Shown here piece after piece: positions 45,583 to 55,311 of a DNA stretch of 64,000 bases. Under the pieces are notes generated by a model. That model searched no databases. It saw only the letters and a list, made by a program, of their open reading frames with translations, and was not told the origin of the DNA. How positions within the stretch are numbered: the first letter of the stretch is position 1; each line of letters opens with the position of its first letter. The translations under genes were made by a program, and so were the position numbers. The DNA comes from G963665495 sp963665495 (GTDB lineage: Bacteria > Desulfobacterota > Desulfovibrionia > Desulfovibrionales > Desulfovibrionaceae): positions 1,736,001 through 1,800,000 of the forward strand of contig OY762289.1 of the NCBI GenBank assembly GCA_963665495.1. The letters are read 5' to 3'.

Positions 45583-46743
45583 CTATTTTGTTCCCAGAGC
45601 AATGACCAGGTAACTGTCGTTGTGAAAGTGTGTATTCGTATTCAAAGAGCACGGCCCCAGTTCCCCATAGGTATAAAAACCAAAAAAGGGCACAGCTGGG
45701 CGAACTGCTCTGATTGTATGGCATTCCTCTCCAGCTTTGCTCCCGAGAATTTGCCGGCGGGTTGCACAGGAAAAAATCAAAATAAGATCAGGAGAGGTGC
45801 CTGGATAGCCTTTAACAGCTTGTAAACTGGCTTCTGCAGCCGCTTCAAGCAAGTCGTCTCTACCTATTTCAGTCAACTGAATGAGGCACTCCTCTGGAAA
45901 AGCGCCAAAAAAGGGGACGGACCCGTTTTGCTGATTGGCGAGGAATGGGTCACGCAAGTAGAATTTTTCAGATACCTTACCATCAATTTTTTCAAAAACC
46001 GCCAAAGGAAATTGAGTATATTGATTAGAAGATTCACCGAGATAATACTGGTAAAATTCGAGTGCTGTTTTATCTCCTATGCGTTGTACTACGTTGGCCT
46101 TACTTGTGATTTCATAACGCTTCCCAATGGGAATCCAGCCGCTGCGCAAACTTGATGACAATAGAATTTCACCATCAATCAAAAGGATAGGCAGGGCGTC
46201 TGTAAAGACTTCGCGGCCAAAAAACTGATAGGTTTGCTTGAATTGAAATTGGTCTCCGGAATTTCCGCCAAAAACGGCATATCCTTTACCGAAAATTTTT
46301 TGAAGGTACGTACCTATAGGTAAATGTATGCAGGACAAACCGTCAGGAAAGGCCAGACACAAGCGGCCTTCTCCGCCGAGAGCCAATTGTGCTTGTCTTT
46401 TCGCCTCGAGGGCTGTCTGATAAAAATTCCGGGAAATATTTTGTGCAATTCCTCCTCCAAACCGCAGATCATCTCCGCAAAAAAGGAGTAACGCCAGAGA
46501 ATCGTCCAAAAAATCGTTTAAAGAAGAAATTTCTCCATCAGTGGTGCATCCCACCAAAATAATGCCAGGAAAAGCATCTAGGATTGCATCAAGGAGGGGC
46601 ACGAACTCCGTATCAAGTACGGAGGTAAAAAAGATGCCTGCTTTCGGTCGTTCCCCCCGAAGCGCTTCTCGGCATTGATTAATGACTATTCGAATGGCGT
46701 CTGCCACTTCAATGTCATCACTGTGCCCCATTACGACGCGCAT
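45583..46743 (-). CDS. FIST-domain sensory protein
   Basis: A 386-aa protein with FIST N and C domains, seen in AGIFFTSVLDTEFVPLLDAI, LVGCTTDGEISS, the central VFGGNSGDQFQFKQTYQFFG and the C-terminal FSCATRRQILGSKAGEE and PFFGFYTYGELGP. FIST domains bind small ligands, amino acids being the proposal from their discovery. It has no signal peptide. GGGGGTCAG precedes the ATG. It ends 44 bp before the PAS kinase and likely feeds it a signal. Confidence 0.9.
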   Translation of the reverse strand: MRVVMGHSDDIEVADAIRIVINQCREALRGERPKAGIFFTSVLDTEFVPLLDAILDAFPGIILVGCTTDGEISSLNDFLDDSLALLLFCGDDLRFGGGIAQNISRNFYQTALEAKRQAQLALGGEGRLCLAFPDGLSCIHLPIGTYLQKIFGKGYAVFGGNSGDQFQFKQTYQFFGREVFTDALPILLIDGEILLSSSLRSGWIPIGKRYEITSKANVVQRIGDKTALEFYQYYLGESSNQYTQFPLAVFEKIDGKVSEKFYLRDPFLANQQNGSVPFFGAFPEECLIQLTEIGRDDLLEAAAEASLQAVKGYPGTSPDLILIFSCATRRQILGSKAGEECHTIRAVRPAVPFFGFYTYGELGPCSLNTNTHFHNDSYLVIALGTK

Positions 46744-46991
46744 GACTGACCCCCTCTAGCAAGGACAGTGAGATAGTAGGCTAAAAAATATTTGTTAATT
46801 TATGCTAGCCTAAAAAAAGACAGTTATCAAAAGAAAAAGTGAATTTCGTTCACAAAATAAATAATTACTTTTCGAGTATGTTAGGATAAATTTTGCAAAA
46901 ACGGATTTCGCTATTATATTCGATTTCTCGATTTTTCAAGGCGATACGTATTGCTGACAAAGGAATAAAAAAAGAAAGCCCGCGAGATGGA

Positions 46992-47510
46992 TCAGTCTTC
47001 TCCGGAAGAATTGCAACTGGTCTGTTTTTTTCTACGAGCACGAAAAAAATCCGACAGCAGCCTGCCACATTCTTCTGCACGAATGCCGTATCTTACGGCA
47101 ATCTGATGATTGTGGAATACAAAACCAAGGCTGTTGCACCGGGATATAATCGCGCCGGATTTTAGATCTGACGCTCCGAAGACCAGACTTCCAATGCGCG
47201 CGTGCACCAATGCGCCCGCGCACATCAGGCAAGGTTCGAGAGTTGCGACAAGGATCGTGTCGCACAAGCGGTAGTTAGACAGGGCGGCACCGGCTTGTCG
47301 CAGGCATTGGATTTCGGCATGGGCTGTAGGATCATGCAAAGAAATCGGGCCATTGTGGGCCTGGGCCAATACGGCGCCGTTCAGATCCAGAAGAACGGCG
47401 CCGATGGGAACTTCGTCTTTTTGAGCAGCCAGTTTTGCCTGCTCAATTGCCAAATCCATGATATCTTCCCAACAATTCCAGCCCGTGGGAAGGGAAGGTG
47501 GTTGAAGCAT
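46992..47510 (-). CDS. tadA: tRNA-specific adenosine deaminase
   Basis: A 172-aa deaminase of the CDA fold. Zinc is bound by the HAE motif (His64, Glu66 as proton shuttle) and PCLMC (Cys94, Cys97). It converts A34 to inosine in tRNA-Arg(ACG). The start could instead be ATG 47459, which has a better ribosome-binding site (GGGAAG), but the residues before it fit TadA N termini. It begins 15 bp after the purQ stop, so the two are likely an operon. Confidence 0.9.
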   Translation of the reverse strand: MLQPPSLPTGWNCWEDIMDLAIEQAKLAAQKDEVPIGAVLLDLNGAVLAQAHNGPISLHDPTAHAEIQCLRQAGAALSNYRLCDTILVATLEPCLMCAGALVHARIGSLVFGASDLKSGAIISRCNSLGFVFHNHQIAVRYGIRAEECGRLLSDFFRARRKKQTSCNSSGED

Positions 47511-47525
47511 GGAACTATGTGTGCC

Positions 47526-48344
47526 TTATGCGGATTTCAGATGACGTACGCCGTTGGCCAGCAGTGCTATCCCTAGTGTTGCCTGTTCCCCCCGCGTCCA
47601 CCCGGGATGATTGGTGGGATCATTGTAAGCTTCCGGATGGGGCATAAGTCCGAGAATCCGGCCGCTTGGGTCCGTCAGGCCGGCAATGCCGTTGGGAGAA
47701 CCGTTGGGGTTATAGGGATAGCGCATCGTGTAGCCGGCTCCGTCGGGATCCGCCGGTTCTGCGTATCGCAAGGCAATGCAATTGGATTGTTCGAGTTCAG
47801 AAAGCAAAGCAGCATTTTGGGGCACCAGTTTGCCTTCACCATGACGTACGGGTAAATAGATGGTATCGAGTCCCTTAGTGAAGATACACGGGCTTTCTGG
47901 ATTGGCCTTCAGCCAGACCCAGCGATCTTCGAAGCGGGCTGAATCATTATTGCTCAATGATACCATCCGTTCGAAATATTTGCCTCCAAGAGCCGGAAGC
48001 AGGCCTAATTTTACCAGCAGCTGAAAACCGTTGCAGATACCCAGAATAATGCCTCCGGCCTTGAGAAAAGTTTCCAGTTGTCCAAGCAGGGGAGTTCCAT
48101 TGCTGTCAGTGGCAAAACGCCAGCGCAATGCCGCGGCCTGTGCTGCGCCCAGATCATCACCATCAAGAAATCCGCCTGGAAAAATAAGGAAATTGTAGTC
48201 CGTCACCAGCGTACGACCTGCCACCAGGTCGGAAAAAAAGACAATATCGGCCAGATCGGCGCCAGCCTGCTTGGCCGCATGAGCCGTTTCAACTTCACAG
48301 TTGGTGCCATAACCGGTAATGACGAGTGCTTTTACTCGCGCCAT
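47526..48344 (-). CDS. purQ: Phosphoribosylformylglycinamidine synthase, glutaminase subunit
   Basis: A 272-aa class I glutaminase. The nucleophile is Cys104 in LGICNGFQLL, and the His and Glu of the triad are in GLMPHPEA. The N-terminal ALVITGYGTNCEVE matches PurQ. It supplies ammonia to PurL in the fourth step of purine synthesis. GGAGGAATCC precedes the ATG. purL is not in the window. Confidence 0.9.
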   Translation of the reverse strand: MARVKALVITGYGTNCEVETAHAAKQAGADLADIVFFSDLVAGRTLVTDYNFLIFPGGFLDGDDLGAAQAAALRWRFATDSNGTPLLGQLETFLKAGGIILGICNGFQLLVKLGLLPALGGKYFERMVSLSNNDSARFEDRWVWLKANPESPCIFTKGLDTIYLPVRHGEGKLVPQNAALLSELEQSNCIALRYAEPADPDGAGYTMRYPYNPNGSPNGIAGLTDPSGRILGLMPHPEAYNDPTNHPGWTRGEQATLGIALLANGVRHLKSA

Positions 48345-48695
48345 GGATTCCTCCGGTTGGGAGTGATTCTTAAAAAGCTCTTGACGAGCCGTTGCATCTC
48401 AGGAAAAAGAACAGACAAAACACCAAAAAGCGCTCTCATGAGAGCGGTCAACTTGTTGCACGGTATGAAATAAAGCTATGCAACGCGTTATGCCCGGAAA
48501 CAGTGTTTTCGGTCAACCTTGAGAACCAGTTGAAGATAGTTGCTGCTTGCTTTGTCGTCAACAGGTCTGTATCAAGTCCTGTTTGTTGTTATAGTTTATT
48601 TCCGGCTTTTTCTCCAAACGGAGAAACTCAGGGCCAACAAAAAATGCGAGGGGCTATCCATCGTGAATATTTTTGACCAGATGGGGAAAAGTAAA
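48345..48695. other. Divergent promoter region between purQ and pyrG
   Basis: 351 bp without a gene. A 16-base perfect palindrome, CGCTCTCATGAGAGCG, lies at 48431-48446. A TATAGT box near 48590-48600 could belong to the pyrG promoter. Confidence 0.5.
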
Positions 48696-50330
48696 ATGCG
48701 TACCAAATTTATTTTTGTAACCGGAGGTGTTCTTTCCTCGTTGGGGAAAGGGCTGGCGGCGGCATCCCTCGGCGCTCTGCTCATTTCTCGCGGGTTAAAG
48801 GTTACCATTCAAAAATTGGACCCGTATATCAACGTCGATCCCGGCACCATGAATCCCTTTCAGCATGGCGAAGTCTACGTTACCGATGACGGCGCAGAAA
48901 CCGATCTGGACCTTGGCCATTACGAACGCTATCTGGACGTTCCCATGAGTCAGGCGAACAACTGCACTTCAGGAAGTATTTACCACCGGGTTATCACCAA
49001 GGAGCGTCGCGGCGATTATCTCGGCGGCACCGTACAGGTTATTCCACATGTTACAGATGAAATTAAGCAGTCCATCCTCAGCCTGGCACGGGAGGATCTG
49101 GATGTGGCCATCGTGGAGATCGGAGGAACGGTTGGCGATATTGAAGGATTGCCTTTTCTGGAAGCTATCCGCCAGCTGCGCGGCGATCTGGGAAAAGAGA
49201 GTATCCTTTACCTGCATCTGACGCTTGTTCCGTATCTCCGGGCAGCAGGTGAACTGAAAACCAAACCGACGCAGCACAGCGTTAAAGAGCTGCGCAGCAT
49301 TGGTATCCAGCCGGATATCATGCTCTGCCGTTGCGAAAAGGAATTGTCGGACGATCTCAAGGCCAAAATCGCGCTTTTTTGTAATGTTGACAAAGATGCG
49401 GTTTTTACTGCCGTCGACGTCGAAAATATTTATGAAGTTCCTATGCGATTTTACCATGAAGGTTTGGATCAAAAAGTCGCCATCATGCTCAAGTTGCCGG
49501 CTAAAAATCCGGTGCTGGAACCCTGGACACAGCTTATTCAGAAATTCAAAAATCCGAAGGGCGTAGTGCGCATCGGCATAGTGGGCAAGTACGTCGATCT
49601 GAAAGAAGCTTACAAAAGCTTGCATGAAGCTCTCGTCCATGGGGGAGTGGCCAATGACGTTGCCGTGGAATTCGTTTATGTGAACTCTGAAGAAATCACC
49701 GAAAAAAATGTGGAGAACAGGCTGGAAAAACTCGACGGCATTCTGGTGCCCGGTGGTTTCGGCAATCGAGGCATCTCCGGTAAGATCCGCGCAATTCAAT
49801 ATGCCCGTGAAAATAAAATTCCATTTTTCGGGATTTGTCTGGGCATGCAATGCGCGGTCATTGAATTCTCCAGAAATGTCCTCGGCCTCAAGGCGGATTC
49901 CCAGGAATTCGATCCCAAAGCCGAAGATCCCGTCATTTACCTGATGACCGAGTGGTATGACTTCCGGACCAAGACTGTGGAAAAGCGTGACTGCAACAGC
50001 GACATGGGCGGAACCATGCGTCTGGGGGCGTATCCTTGCGTGCTCAAGCCGGAAACCAAAGCCTTTACCGCCTATGAAACTGAAAAAATAAACGAACGCC
50101 ACAGACACCGTTACGAGTTCAACAACGCCTATCGTGAGCAACTTGAAGAAAACGGTATGCGAATCAGTGGTACGTCTCCTGATGAATCTTTGGTGGAAAT
50201 TGTCGAACTTGCCGACCACCCCTGGTTTGTCGGTTGCCAGTTCCATCCGGAATTCAAGTCCAATCCCATGAGACCGCATCCTTTGTTCCGCGAATTCATT
50301 AAAGCGGCGAAAGAGAAAAGCGGCCAGTAA
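48696..50330 (+). CDS. pyrG: CTP synthase
   Basis: A 544-aa enzyme that aminates UTP to CTP. The synthetase domain starts MRTKFIFVTGGVLSSLGKGL with the P-loop GVLSSLGKG, then GEVYVTDDGAETDLDLGHYE. The glutaminase domain carries FGICLGMQCAVIE (nucleophile Cys) and HPEF. I chose ATG 48696 because GGGGA is eight bases upstream and it gives the family N terminus; the frame extends 52 codons further up without a site. Confidence 0.96.
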   Translation: MRTKFIFVTGGVLSSLGKGLAAASLGALLISRGLKVTIQKLDPYINVDPGTMNPFQHGEVYVTDDGAETDLDLGHYERYLDVPMSQANNCTSGSIYHRVITKERRGDYLGGTVQVIPHVTDEIKQSILSLAREDLDVAIVEIGGTVGDIEGLPFLEAIRQLRGDLGKESILYLHLTLVPYLRAAGELKTKPTQHSVKELRSIGIQPDIMLCRCEKELSDDLKAKIALFCNVDKDAVFTAVDVENIYEVPMRFYHEGLDQKVAIMLKLPAKNPVLEPWTQLIQKFKNPKGVVRIGIVGKYVDLKEAYKSLHEALVHGGVANDVAVEFVYVNSEEITEKNVENRLEKLDGILVPGGFGNRGISGKIRAIQYARENKIPFFGICLGMQCAVIEFSRNVLGLKADSQEFDPKAEDPVIYLMTEWYDFRTKTVEKRDCNSDMGGTMRLGAYPCVLKPETKAFTAYETEKINERHRHRYEFNNAYREQLEENGMRISGTSPDESLVEIVELADHPWFVGCQFHPEFKSNPMRPHPLFREFIKAAKEKSGQ

Positions 50331-50360
50331 TCGACATCTGAGCCAATAAGACCTGATTTG

Positions 50361-51173
50361 ATGGACACAAAAAAATTATACGACGCGAGTCTCAACGGTC
50401 ATTTTGTCATTGCTGGCCCTTGTGCGCTAGAGGATTTGGGCCTTGCTCTGGAGGTAAGTTCGGCATTGGCAGAGCTCAGTGCCGCGCTCAATCTTCCCAT
50501 AGTATTCAAAAGCTCCTTTGACAAAGCCAACCGTTCGTCTGTAGAGAGTTTTCGAGGCCCTGGCCTGGCCACCGGTTTGGAGTGGCTTGCACGCGTCAAG
50601 GAGCAGACCGGGCTCTGCATAATTACGGATGTGCACGAAACTTCCCAGATTTCTGAAGTCGCCGCCGTAGCTGACGTCATTCAGATTCCGGCGTTTCTCT
50701 GCAGACAGACGGATTTGCTGTACGCTGCAGGAGAGACCGGAAAAATCGTGAACATTAAAAAAGGCCAGTTTATGGCGCCTTGGGATATGCGAGGCGTGCT
50801 GGACAAGGTGCGATCATCCGGAAACCCTATGGTCTGGCTTACGGAACGGGGCAGCAGCTTCGGGTATAACAACCTGGTAGTGGATTTTCGTTCTTTACAG
50901 ATCATGTCCGAACTTGGAGTTCCGGTGGTTTTTGACGGAACCCACTCGGTGCAGCTCCCCGGCGGGCTTGGCAACTGCTCCGGCGGGCAGAGAGAATTTG
51001 TTCCGGTGCTAACCCGTGCCGCTGCTGCGGTGGGCTGTGCAGGAATGTTTCTCGAAGTGCACCCCGATCCGGATCATGCACTTTGCGACGGCCCGAACTC
51101 TTGGCCTCTTGATAAACTCGAGCCACTTCTTCGCGAACTGCTGGCTCTATGGAATATTCCCCATGCGTCTTAA
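50361..51173 (+). CDS. kdsA: 3-deoxy-D-manno-octulosonate-8-phosphate synthase
   Basis: A 270-aa DAHP-family aldolase joining arabinose 5-phosphate and phosphoenolpyruvate to Kdo-8-P. Family marks are FVIAGPCALE, FKSSFDKANRSS, VDVIQIPAFLCRQTDLL, NIKKGQFMAPWDM and FDGTHSVQLPGG. I chose ATG 50361; the frame also starts with TTG three bases earlier. It opens the LPS operon and overlaps kdsC by 11 bases. Confidence 0.95.
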   Translation: MDTKKLYDASLNGHFVIAGPCALEDLGLALEVSSALAELSAALNLPIVFKSSFDKANRSSVESFRGPGLATGLEWLARVKEQTGLCIITDVHETSQISEVAAVADVIQIPAFLCRQTDLLYAAGETGKIVNIKKGQFMAPWDMRGVLDKVRSSGNPMVWLTERGSSFGYNNLVVDFRSLQIMSELGVPVVFDGTHSVQLPGGLGNCSGGQREFVPVLTRAAAAVGCAGMFLEVHPDPDHALCDGPNSWPLDKLEPLLRELLALWNIPHAS

Positions 51174-51723
51174 GACTATCGGAAGAACGACAGCCGGCAG
51201 GTTGCGTCGCGCATTGCGAGCGGCCAAATCAATCCGGATGCTCATCACGGATGTGGATGGAGTGCTCACGGATGGCGGGCTGTATTATGATTCCGAGGGA
51301 AGCATTTCCAAAAGATTCAACGTACAAGACGGACTGGGCATACGTGTGGCCCAGGCCGCCGGTTTGGAAATCGGCGTTATGAGCGGACTTGCTTCGGGGG
51401 CGGTTGAAAAACGTGTGCGCGAATTAGGTATCGAAGAGTATTTCGCCGGTTTCAAAGACAAAGGCGAGTTGTTGCAGACACTGAGCGAACGGCGAAATAT
51501 TGCTTTGCACGAAATTGCCTTTCTTGGTGATGATTGGGTGGATGCAAAAATCATGAGCCTTGTCGGGTTGCCTGTGGCTGTTGCCAATGCGCAGCCTGAG
51601 ATTTTACGCAGAGCTTTGCTCGTGACTAAAGCGAAAGGCGGCCACGGGGCCCTGCGAGAGACCATCCGTTTCATCCTTCGCGCACGGGGATTGCTGTCCG
51701 GACAATGGGAACGGTGGAGCTGA
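51163..51723 (+). CDS. kdsC: Kdo-8-phosphate phosphatase
   Basis: A 186-aa HAD phosphatase of the C0 (capless) type: LITDVDGVLTDGGLYYDSEG (motif I), VMSG (motif II) and FLGDDWVDAKIMSLVG (motif IV). It releases phosphate from Kdo-8-P. I chose ATG 51163, which overlaps the kdsA stop; a longer frame inside kdsA is not plausible. It is followed directly by lptC. Confidence 0.93.
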   Translation: MRLKTIGRTTAGRLRRALRAAKSIRMLITDVDGVLTDGGLYYDSEGSISKRFNVQDGLGIRVAQAAGLEIGVMSGLASGAVEKRVRELGIEEYFAGFKDKGELLQTLSERRNIALHEIAFLGDDWVDAKIMSLVGLPVAVANAQPEILRRALLVTKAKGGHGALRETIRFILRARGLLSGQWERWS

Positions 51724-51726
51724 CAG

Positions 51727-52350
51727 ATGCGGCGTTTCCTGTTGCTGTTGGGCCTGTTGCTTCTGGTGGCTGGGGGAGTTTTCTGGTATCTGTACCTGGA
51801 ACATAAGACGGTTGATAAGCTCGAGAAGGCTGCCAAAGAAATCGCGAAAGAAGCTGGAGATTTGGACATTCAGGCTGACGTTGGCGTGGACTTATCGCTT
51901 AAAGGCATTAAATTGTCACACGGCAAAGAAGGGCAATTGCACTGGAAACTGACTGCTGAGAAGGCTAACTATTTGCAGGATAAAGCTCAGGTCCAGGTTG
52001 AATCTCCTGAAATTGTTTATTTTTTTAAAGGCGACTCAAAGCAGCTCAGTGTAAAAGCTGAAAAGGGTTTAATTGAGCAGGAAAATGAAAAAGCCCGGTT
52101 GTGGCCGGAGATCAATGCCATCTATGGTGATATGCAGTTGCGCGCCGACGAACTCGATTATGCGGGCAAAGATCGGATACTGACTCTGCGTGGAAATGTT
52201 CAGTTGGAAACTCCCAAATTGAGCTGTCAGGCTGCAGAAATGCACTATAATTTGAAAGACAATACCATTACTGCCGAAAACGGTATTCATGCGGCCATCA
52301 GCCTGGATGAAATGAACCCCGAGCTCAAGGAGCGGTTGAATCTTGAATAA
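51727..52350 (+). CDS. lptC: LPS export system protein LptC
   Basis: A 207-aa bitopic inner-membrane protein with one N-terminal helix (LLLLGLLLLVAGGVFWYLY) and a periplasmic beta-jellyroll. Repeats such as LHWKLTAEKANYLQDKAQVQ, LRADELDYAGKDRILTLRGN and LSCQAAEMHYNLKDN match the LptC/LptA fold. It hands lipopolysaccharide from LptB2FG to LptA. It starts three bases after kdsC and overlaps lptA by eight. Confidence 0.88.
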   Translation: MRRFLLLLGLLLLVAGGVFWYLYLEHKTVDKLEKAAKEIAKEAGDLDIQADVGVDLSLKGIKLSHGKEGQLHWKLTAEKANYLQDKAQVQVESPEIVYFFKGDSKQLSVKAEKGLIEQENEKARLWPEINAIYGDMQLRADELDYAGKDRILTLRGNVQLETPKLSCQAAEMHYNLKDNTITAENGIHAAISLDEMNPELKERLNLE

Positions 52351-52879
52351 ACTGAAAACCTTATGTTTTGGCATAGTTGTCTTGGCGGCCATGTTGTTTT
52401 CAGCCTCGCTGGTTTTCGCTGGAACGCTTCCCATCGATATCGACGCAGATTCCATGACGTACAGCCCTTCGGGCAATGAAGTGGTTTTTAAAGGTAATGT
52501 CGTGGTCAAAAGGACGGACTTCACCTTGCGGGCCAGTACAATAACTATCTATATGCAAAAAAAGAAAACCAAGAGTCCCGTACAAGACAAGGCGCTGGCT
52601 CCGTTTGATCCAGGTGGAGTCCAAAAGATTATCGCTTCCGGTGGGGTACGCATGGACTACCAGGGAAAGGTCGGTACCTGCGCGACCGCGACCTACTACG
52701 TTGCCAACGGGCTCTTGCAGATGGAAGGAAACCCTAAGCTTCAGGATGGCAAAAATACCATCATGGGAGCAGTGATCAAGTTTCATCTGAATGATAACAG
52801 AAGTGAAGTTATCGGTGGAAAATCCCAGCGCGTCAAAGCGACTTTTCAGGCGCCGGAAAAAATTAAGGCTCCCCAATGA
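52343..52879 (+). CDS. lptA: LPS transport periplasmic protein LptA
   Basis: A 178-aa protein with a Sec signal (LKTLCFGIVVLAAMLFSASL) and OstA repeats: LPIDIDADSMTYSPSGNEVV, FKGNVVVKRTDFTLRAST, GGVRMDYQGKVGTC and VANGLLQMEGNPKLQDGK. It bridges inner and outer membrane for LPS. The frame overlaps lptC and, by four bases, lptB. Confidence 0.92.
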   Translation: MNKLKTLCFGIVVLAAMLFSASLVFAGTLPIDIDADSMTYSPSGNEVVFKGNVVVKRTDFTLRASTITIYMQKKKTKSPVQDKALAPFDPGGVQKIIASGGVRMDYQGKVGTCATATYYVANGLLQMEGNPKLQDGKNTIMGAVIKFHLNDNRSEVIGGKSQRVKATFQAPEKIKAPQ

Positions 52880-53604
52880 GACCGGGAGGTTTGAAAGCAC
52901 AGGGGCTGTCCAAACGGTACGGCTCTCGCGATGTGGTAAAAGATGTCGCTCTGGACCTTCAGCAGGGAGAAGTTGTGGGTTTACTCGGACCCAACGGTGC
53001 CGGCAAGACTACAACGTTTTACATGCTTGTGGGGATAATCAAACCCAACCAAGGCGAGGTCTATCTGGATGACACCCCGATATCTTCCTGGCCTCTCTAT
53101 GAACGCGCTCGTAAAGGAGTAAGTTATCTCCCTCAGGAGAGTTCCGTTTTTAAAAAACTCACTGTCCGCCAAAATCTTGAGCTGATTCTGGAGTATACGG
53201 ATCTTTCCCGTTCGGAGCGTAACCTACGTGCGGAAGAGTTGATGCAGGAATTGGGCATCACACACATCGCCAATCAAAAAGCTTCCCATCTCTCCGGTGG
53301 CGAACGACGCAGGCTAGAAATAGCCCGGGCTCTTATTCGCAAGCCCAAATATATGCTCCTGGACGAACCCTTCGCGGGCATTGATCCTCTGGCTGTGGAT
53401 GATATTCAAGGCATAGTGCGCAGCTTGAAGGAAAGAGGCATCGGAGTTTTGATTTCTGATCACAATGTGAGAGAAACATTAAAAATTTGCGACTGGGCCT
53501 ATCTTGTTTTCGAAGGACGTATAATTTTGTGTGGCACGCCTGATGAAATTGTCTCAGATCCGAGGGCCAAACGCCATTATCTCGGAGAAGGCTTTCATTT
53601 ATAA
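52876..53604 (+). CDS. lptB: LPS export ABC transporter ATPase LptB
   Basis: A 242-aa ABC ATPase: Walker A LLGPNGAGKTTT, Q-loop in SYLPQESSVFKK, signature LSGGERRRLEIARAL, Walker B YMLLDEPFAGID and the switch His in SDHNVRET. It powers LPS extraction with LptF and LptG, encoded at 60.3-62.7 kb. Its ATG overlaps the lptA stop. Confidence 0.95.
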   Translation: MRPGGLKAQGLSKRYGSRDVVKDVALDLQQGEVVGLLGPNGAGKTTTFYMLVGIIKPNQGEVYLDDTPISSWPLYERARKGVSYLPQESSVFKKLTVRQNLELILEYTDLSRSERNLRAEELMQELGITHIANQKASHLSGGERRRLEIARALIRKPKYMLLDEPFAGIDPLAVDDIQGIVRSLKERGIGVLISDHNVRETLKICDWAYLVFEGRIILCGTPDEIVSDPRAKRHYLGEGFHL

Positions 53605-53809
53605 TATGTTGGAGCATTCCGGTGCGGATTGGCTCTGTTGCAACAGCTTGGTATCTGTGGCATATTAAGAACTGGCGTTACTAGCATAGCCTTTCGGGCG
53701 GTAATGGGATAAAGTGCCTTTTCTCATACAGCTCAAAGGTTGTTCTTTTTTTACACAAATGTGAACTTGTTATTGAGTGATAACTCAGTAGGGGCAGCAC
53801 GACACGACT

Positions 53810-55261
53810 ATGGCATTGGAACTCAAGCAACAGCTAAAGCTGTCACAACAGTTGGTGATGACGCCCCAACTACAGCAAGCCATCAAGCTCTTGCAATTAT
53901 CACGTCTTGAACTTCTTGAGAACGTGCAGCAGGAAATGATGGAAAATCCTTTCCTTGAAGAAGCAGCTGAAGAAGGGTCTTTTGGCGATTCCCATGATTC
54001 CAGAACCGAGACGCAACCCGAAAAAGCAGCGACCGAGTCCACAAAAAATGCAACCGGCACTGAAGCCGATCTGATACGTAGTGCTGACTGGGAAGATTAT
54101 CTTGGAGATTTTTCCAGCACATCCCGTCAAATCCAGGTTAGAGAGTCAGAAATCCCAGAATCCGTATCGTTCGAAACCAGATTAACGCATAAGCCGTCCC
54201 TTGAAGGCCATCTGGAATGGCAATTGCGTCTTTCGAATTTTACACCGAAAGAGATGGATATCGGTGAAGCCATCATTGGCAATCTGGATTCGGCCGGCTA
54301 CCTGCAGGCCACAGCAGAAGACATTGCGGGTATGGTCTCCGTTACTGAGGATGAGGTCGAATCTACACTGAAGCGCTTCCAGCGTTTTGATCCTGTGGGA
54401 GTTGCCGCCCGCTCGCCGAAAGAATGCCTGTTGATCCAATTGCAAATTTTGGGAATGGATGAGGATTCCGTTTGTGTTTCACTCGTGAAAGATCATCTCG
54501 AAGATCTTGAAAAGAAGCGCTACAAACCGCTCTGTCGAAAATTCAAAATCAGCATGGATGATCTCAAGCATTACCTGGAGGTATTGCAGAAACTCGATCC
54601 CATGCCCGGGGCCAGTTTTGGAAGCGGCGAACCGCATTATATAAGCCCGGATGTTTTTGTTTATAAATTTGGAGAAGACTTTATCATCCTTTTGAATGAA
54701 GAAGGCTTGCCCAGGTTGCAGTTGAATTCCTTTTATGTGGACAATGTGGAAGGAAATTCCACAAAAGATAAGGAATACCTGGAGGATAAAAAACGTTCAG
54801 CTCTCTGGTTGATGAAAAGTCTTTATCAGCGTCAACGGACGCTTTATAAGGTGGCGGAAAGTATTGTGAAATTTCAAAAAGAATTTTTTGAAGAGGGTGT
54901 CACAAAACTTAAGCCACTTATCCTTAAGGACATAGCTGAAGATATCAATATGCATGAATCCACGGTGAGCCGGATAACTACCAACAAATATATGGCTACG
55001 CCCCACGGTACGTACGAGTTGAAGTTCTTCTTCAACAGTGCGCTGGGGATGGATGACGGTAGCCAGGTCGGCTCTGAAAGTGTCAAAGCATTGATAAAAC
55101 AGCTGATCAGTCAGGAGGATCCCAAAAAGCCATTAAGCGATGAGCGGATAGCAGAAATTCTTAAAGACAAATTACAGGTAAACATCGCCAGGCGGACAGT
55201 GGCCAAATACCGAACTGCTTTAAATATTGCCTCCTCTTCGAAACGAAAGGAAATGTTTTAG
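53810..55261 (+). CDS. rpoN: RNA polymerase sigma-54 factor
   Basis: A 483-aa sigma-54. The Gln/Leu-rich activator region (LELKQQLKLSQQLVMTPQLQ, QAIKLLQLSRLE) opens the protein, an acidic linker follows, and the C terminus carries the HTH and the RpoN box ARRTVAKYRTALNI. It directs -24/-12 promoters such as the one upstream of flgE. It lies 205 bp after lptB with hpf, ptsN and rapZ downstream, the usual arrangement. Confidence 0.96.
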   Translation: MALELKQQLKLSQQLVMTPQLQQAIKLLQLSRLELLENVQQEMMENPFLEEAAEEGSFGDSHDSRTETQPEKAATESTKNATGTEADLIRSADWEDYLGDFSSTSRQIQVRESEIPESVSFETRLTHKPSLEGHLEWQLRLSNFTPKEMDIGEAIIGNLDSAGYLQATAEDIAGMVSVTEDEVESTLKRFQRFDPVGVAARSPKECLLIQLQILGMDEDSVCVSLVKDHLEDLEKKRYKPLCRKFKISMDDLKHYLEVLQKLDPMPGASFGSGEPHYISPDVFVYKFGEDFIILLNEEGLPRLQLNSFYVDNVEGNSTKDKEYLEDKKRSALWLMKSLYQRQRTLYKVAESIVKFQKEFFEEGVTKLKPLILKDIAEDINMHESTVSRITTNKYMATPHGTYELKFFFNSALGMDDGSQVGSESVKALIKQLISQEDPKKPLSDERIAEILKDKLQVNIARRTVAKYRTALNIASSSKRKEMF

Positions 55262-55311
55262 CTAAACGTTTGAAGTCAGATATGTTACTATCAGGATAAG
55301 GAGGGTTACGC

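Noticed and set aside
48969..50279. 436-codon minus-strand frame opposite pyrG
   Set aside because: Shadow of pyrG, which has full motif support.
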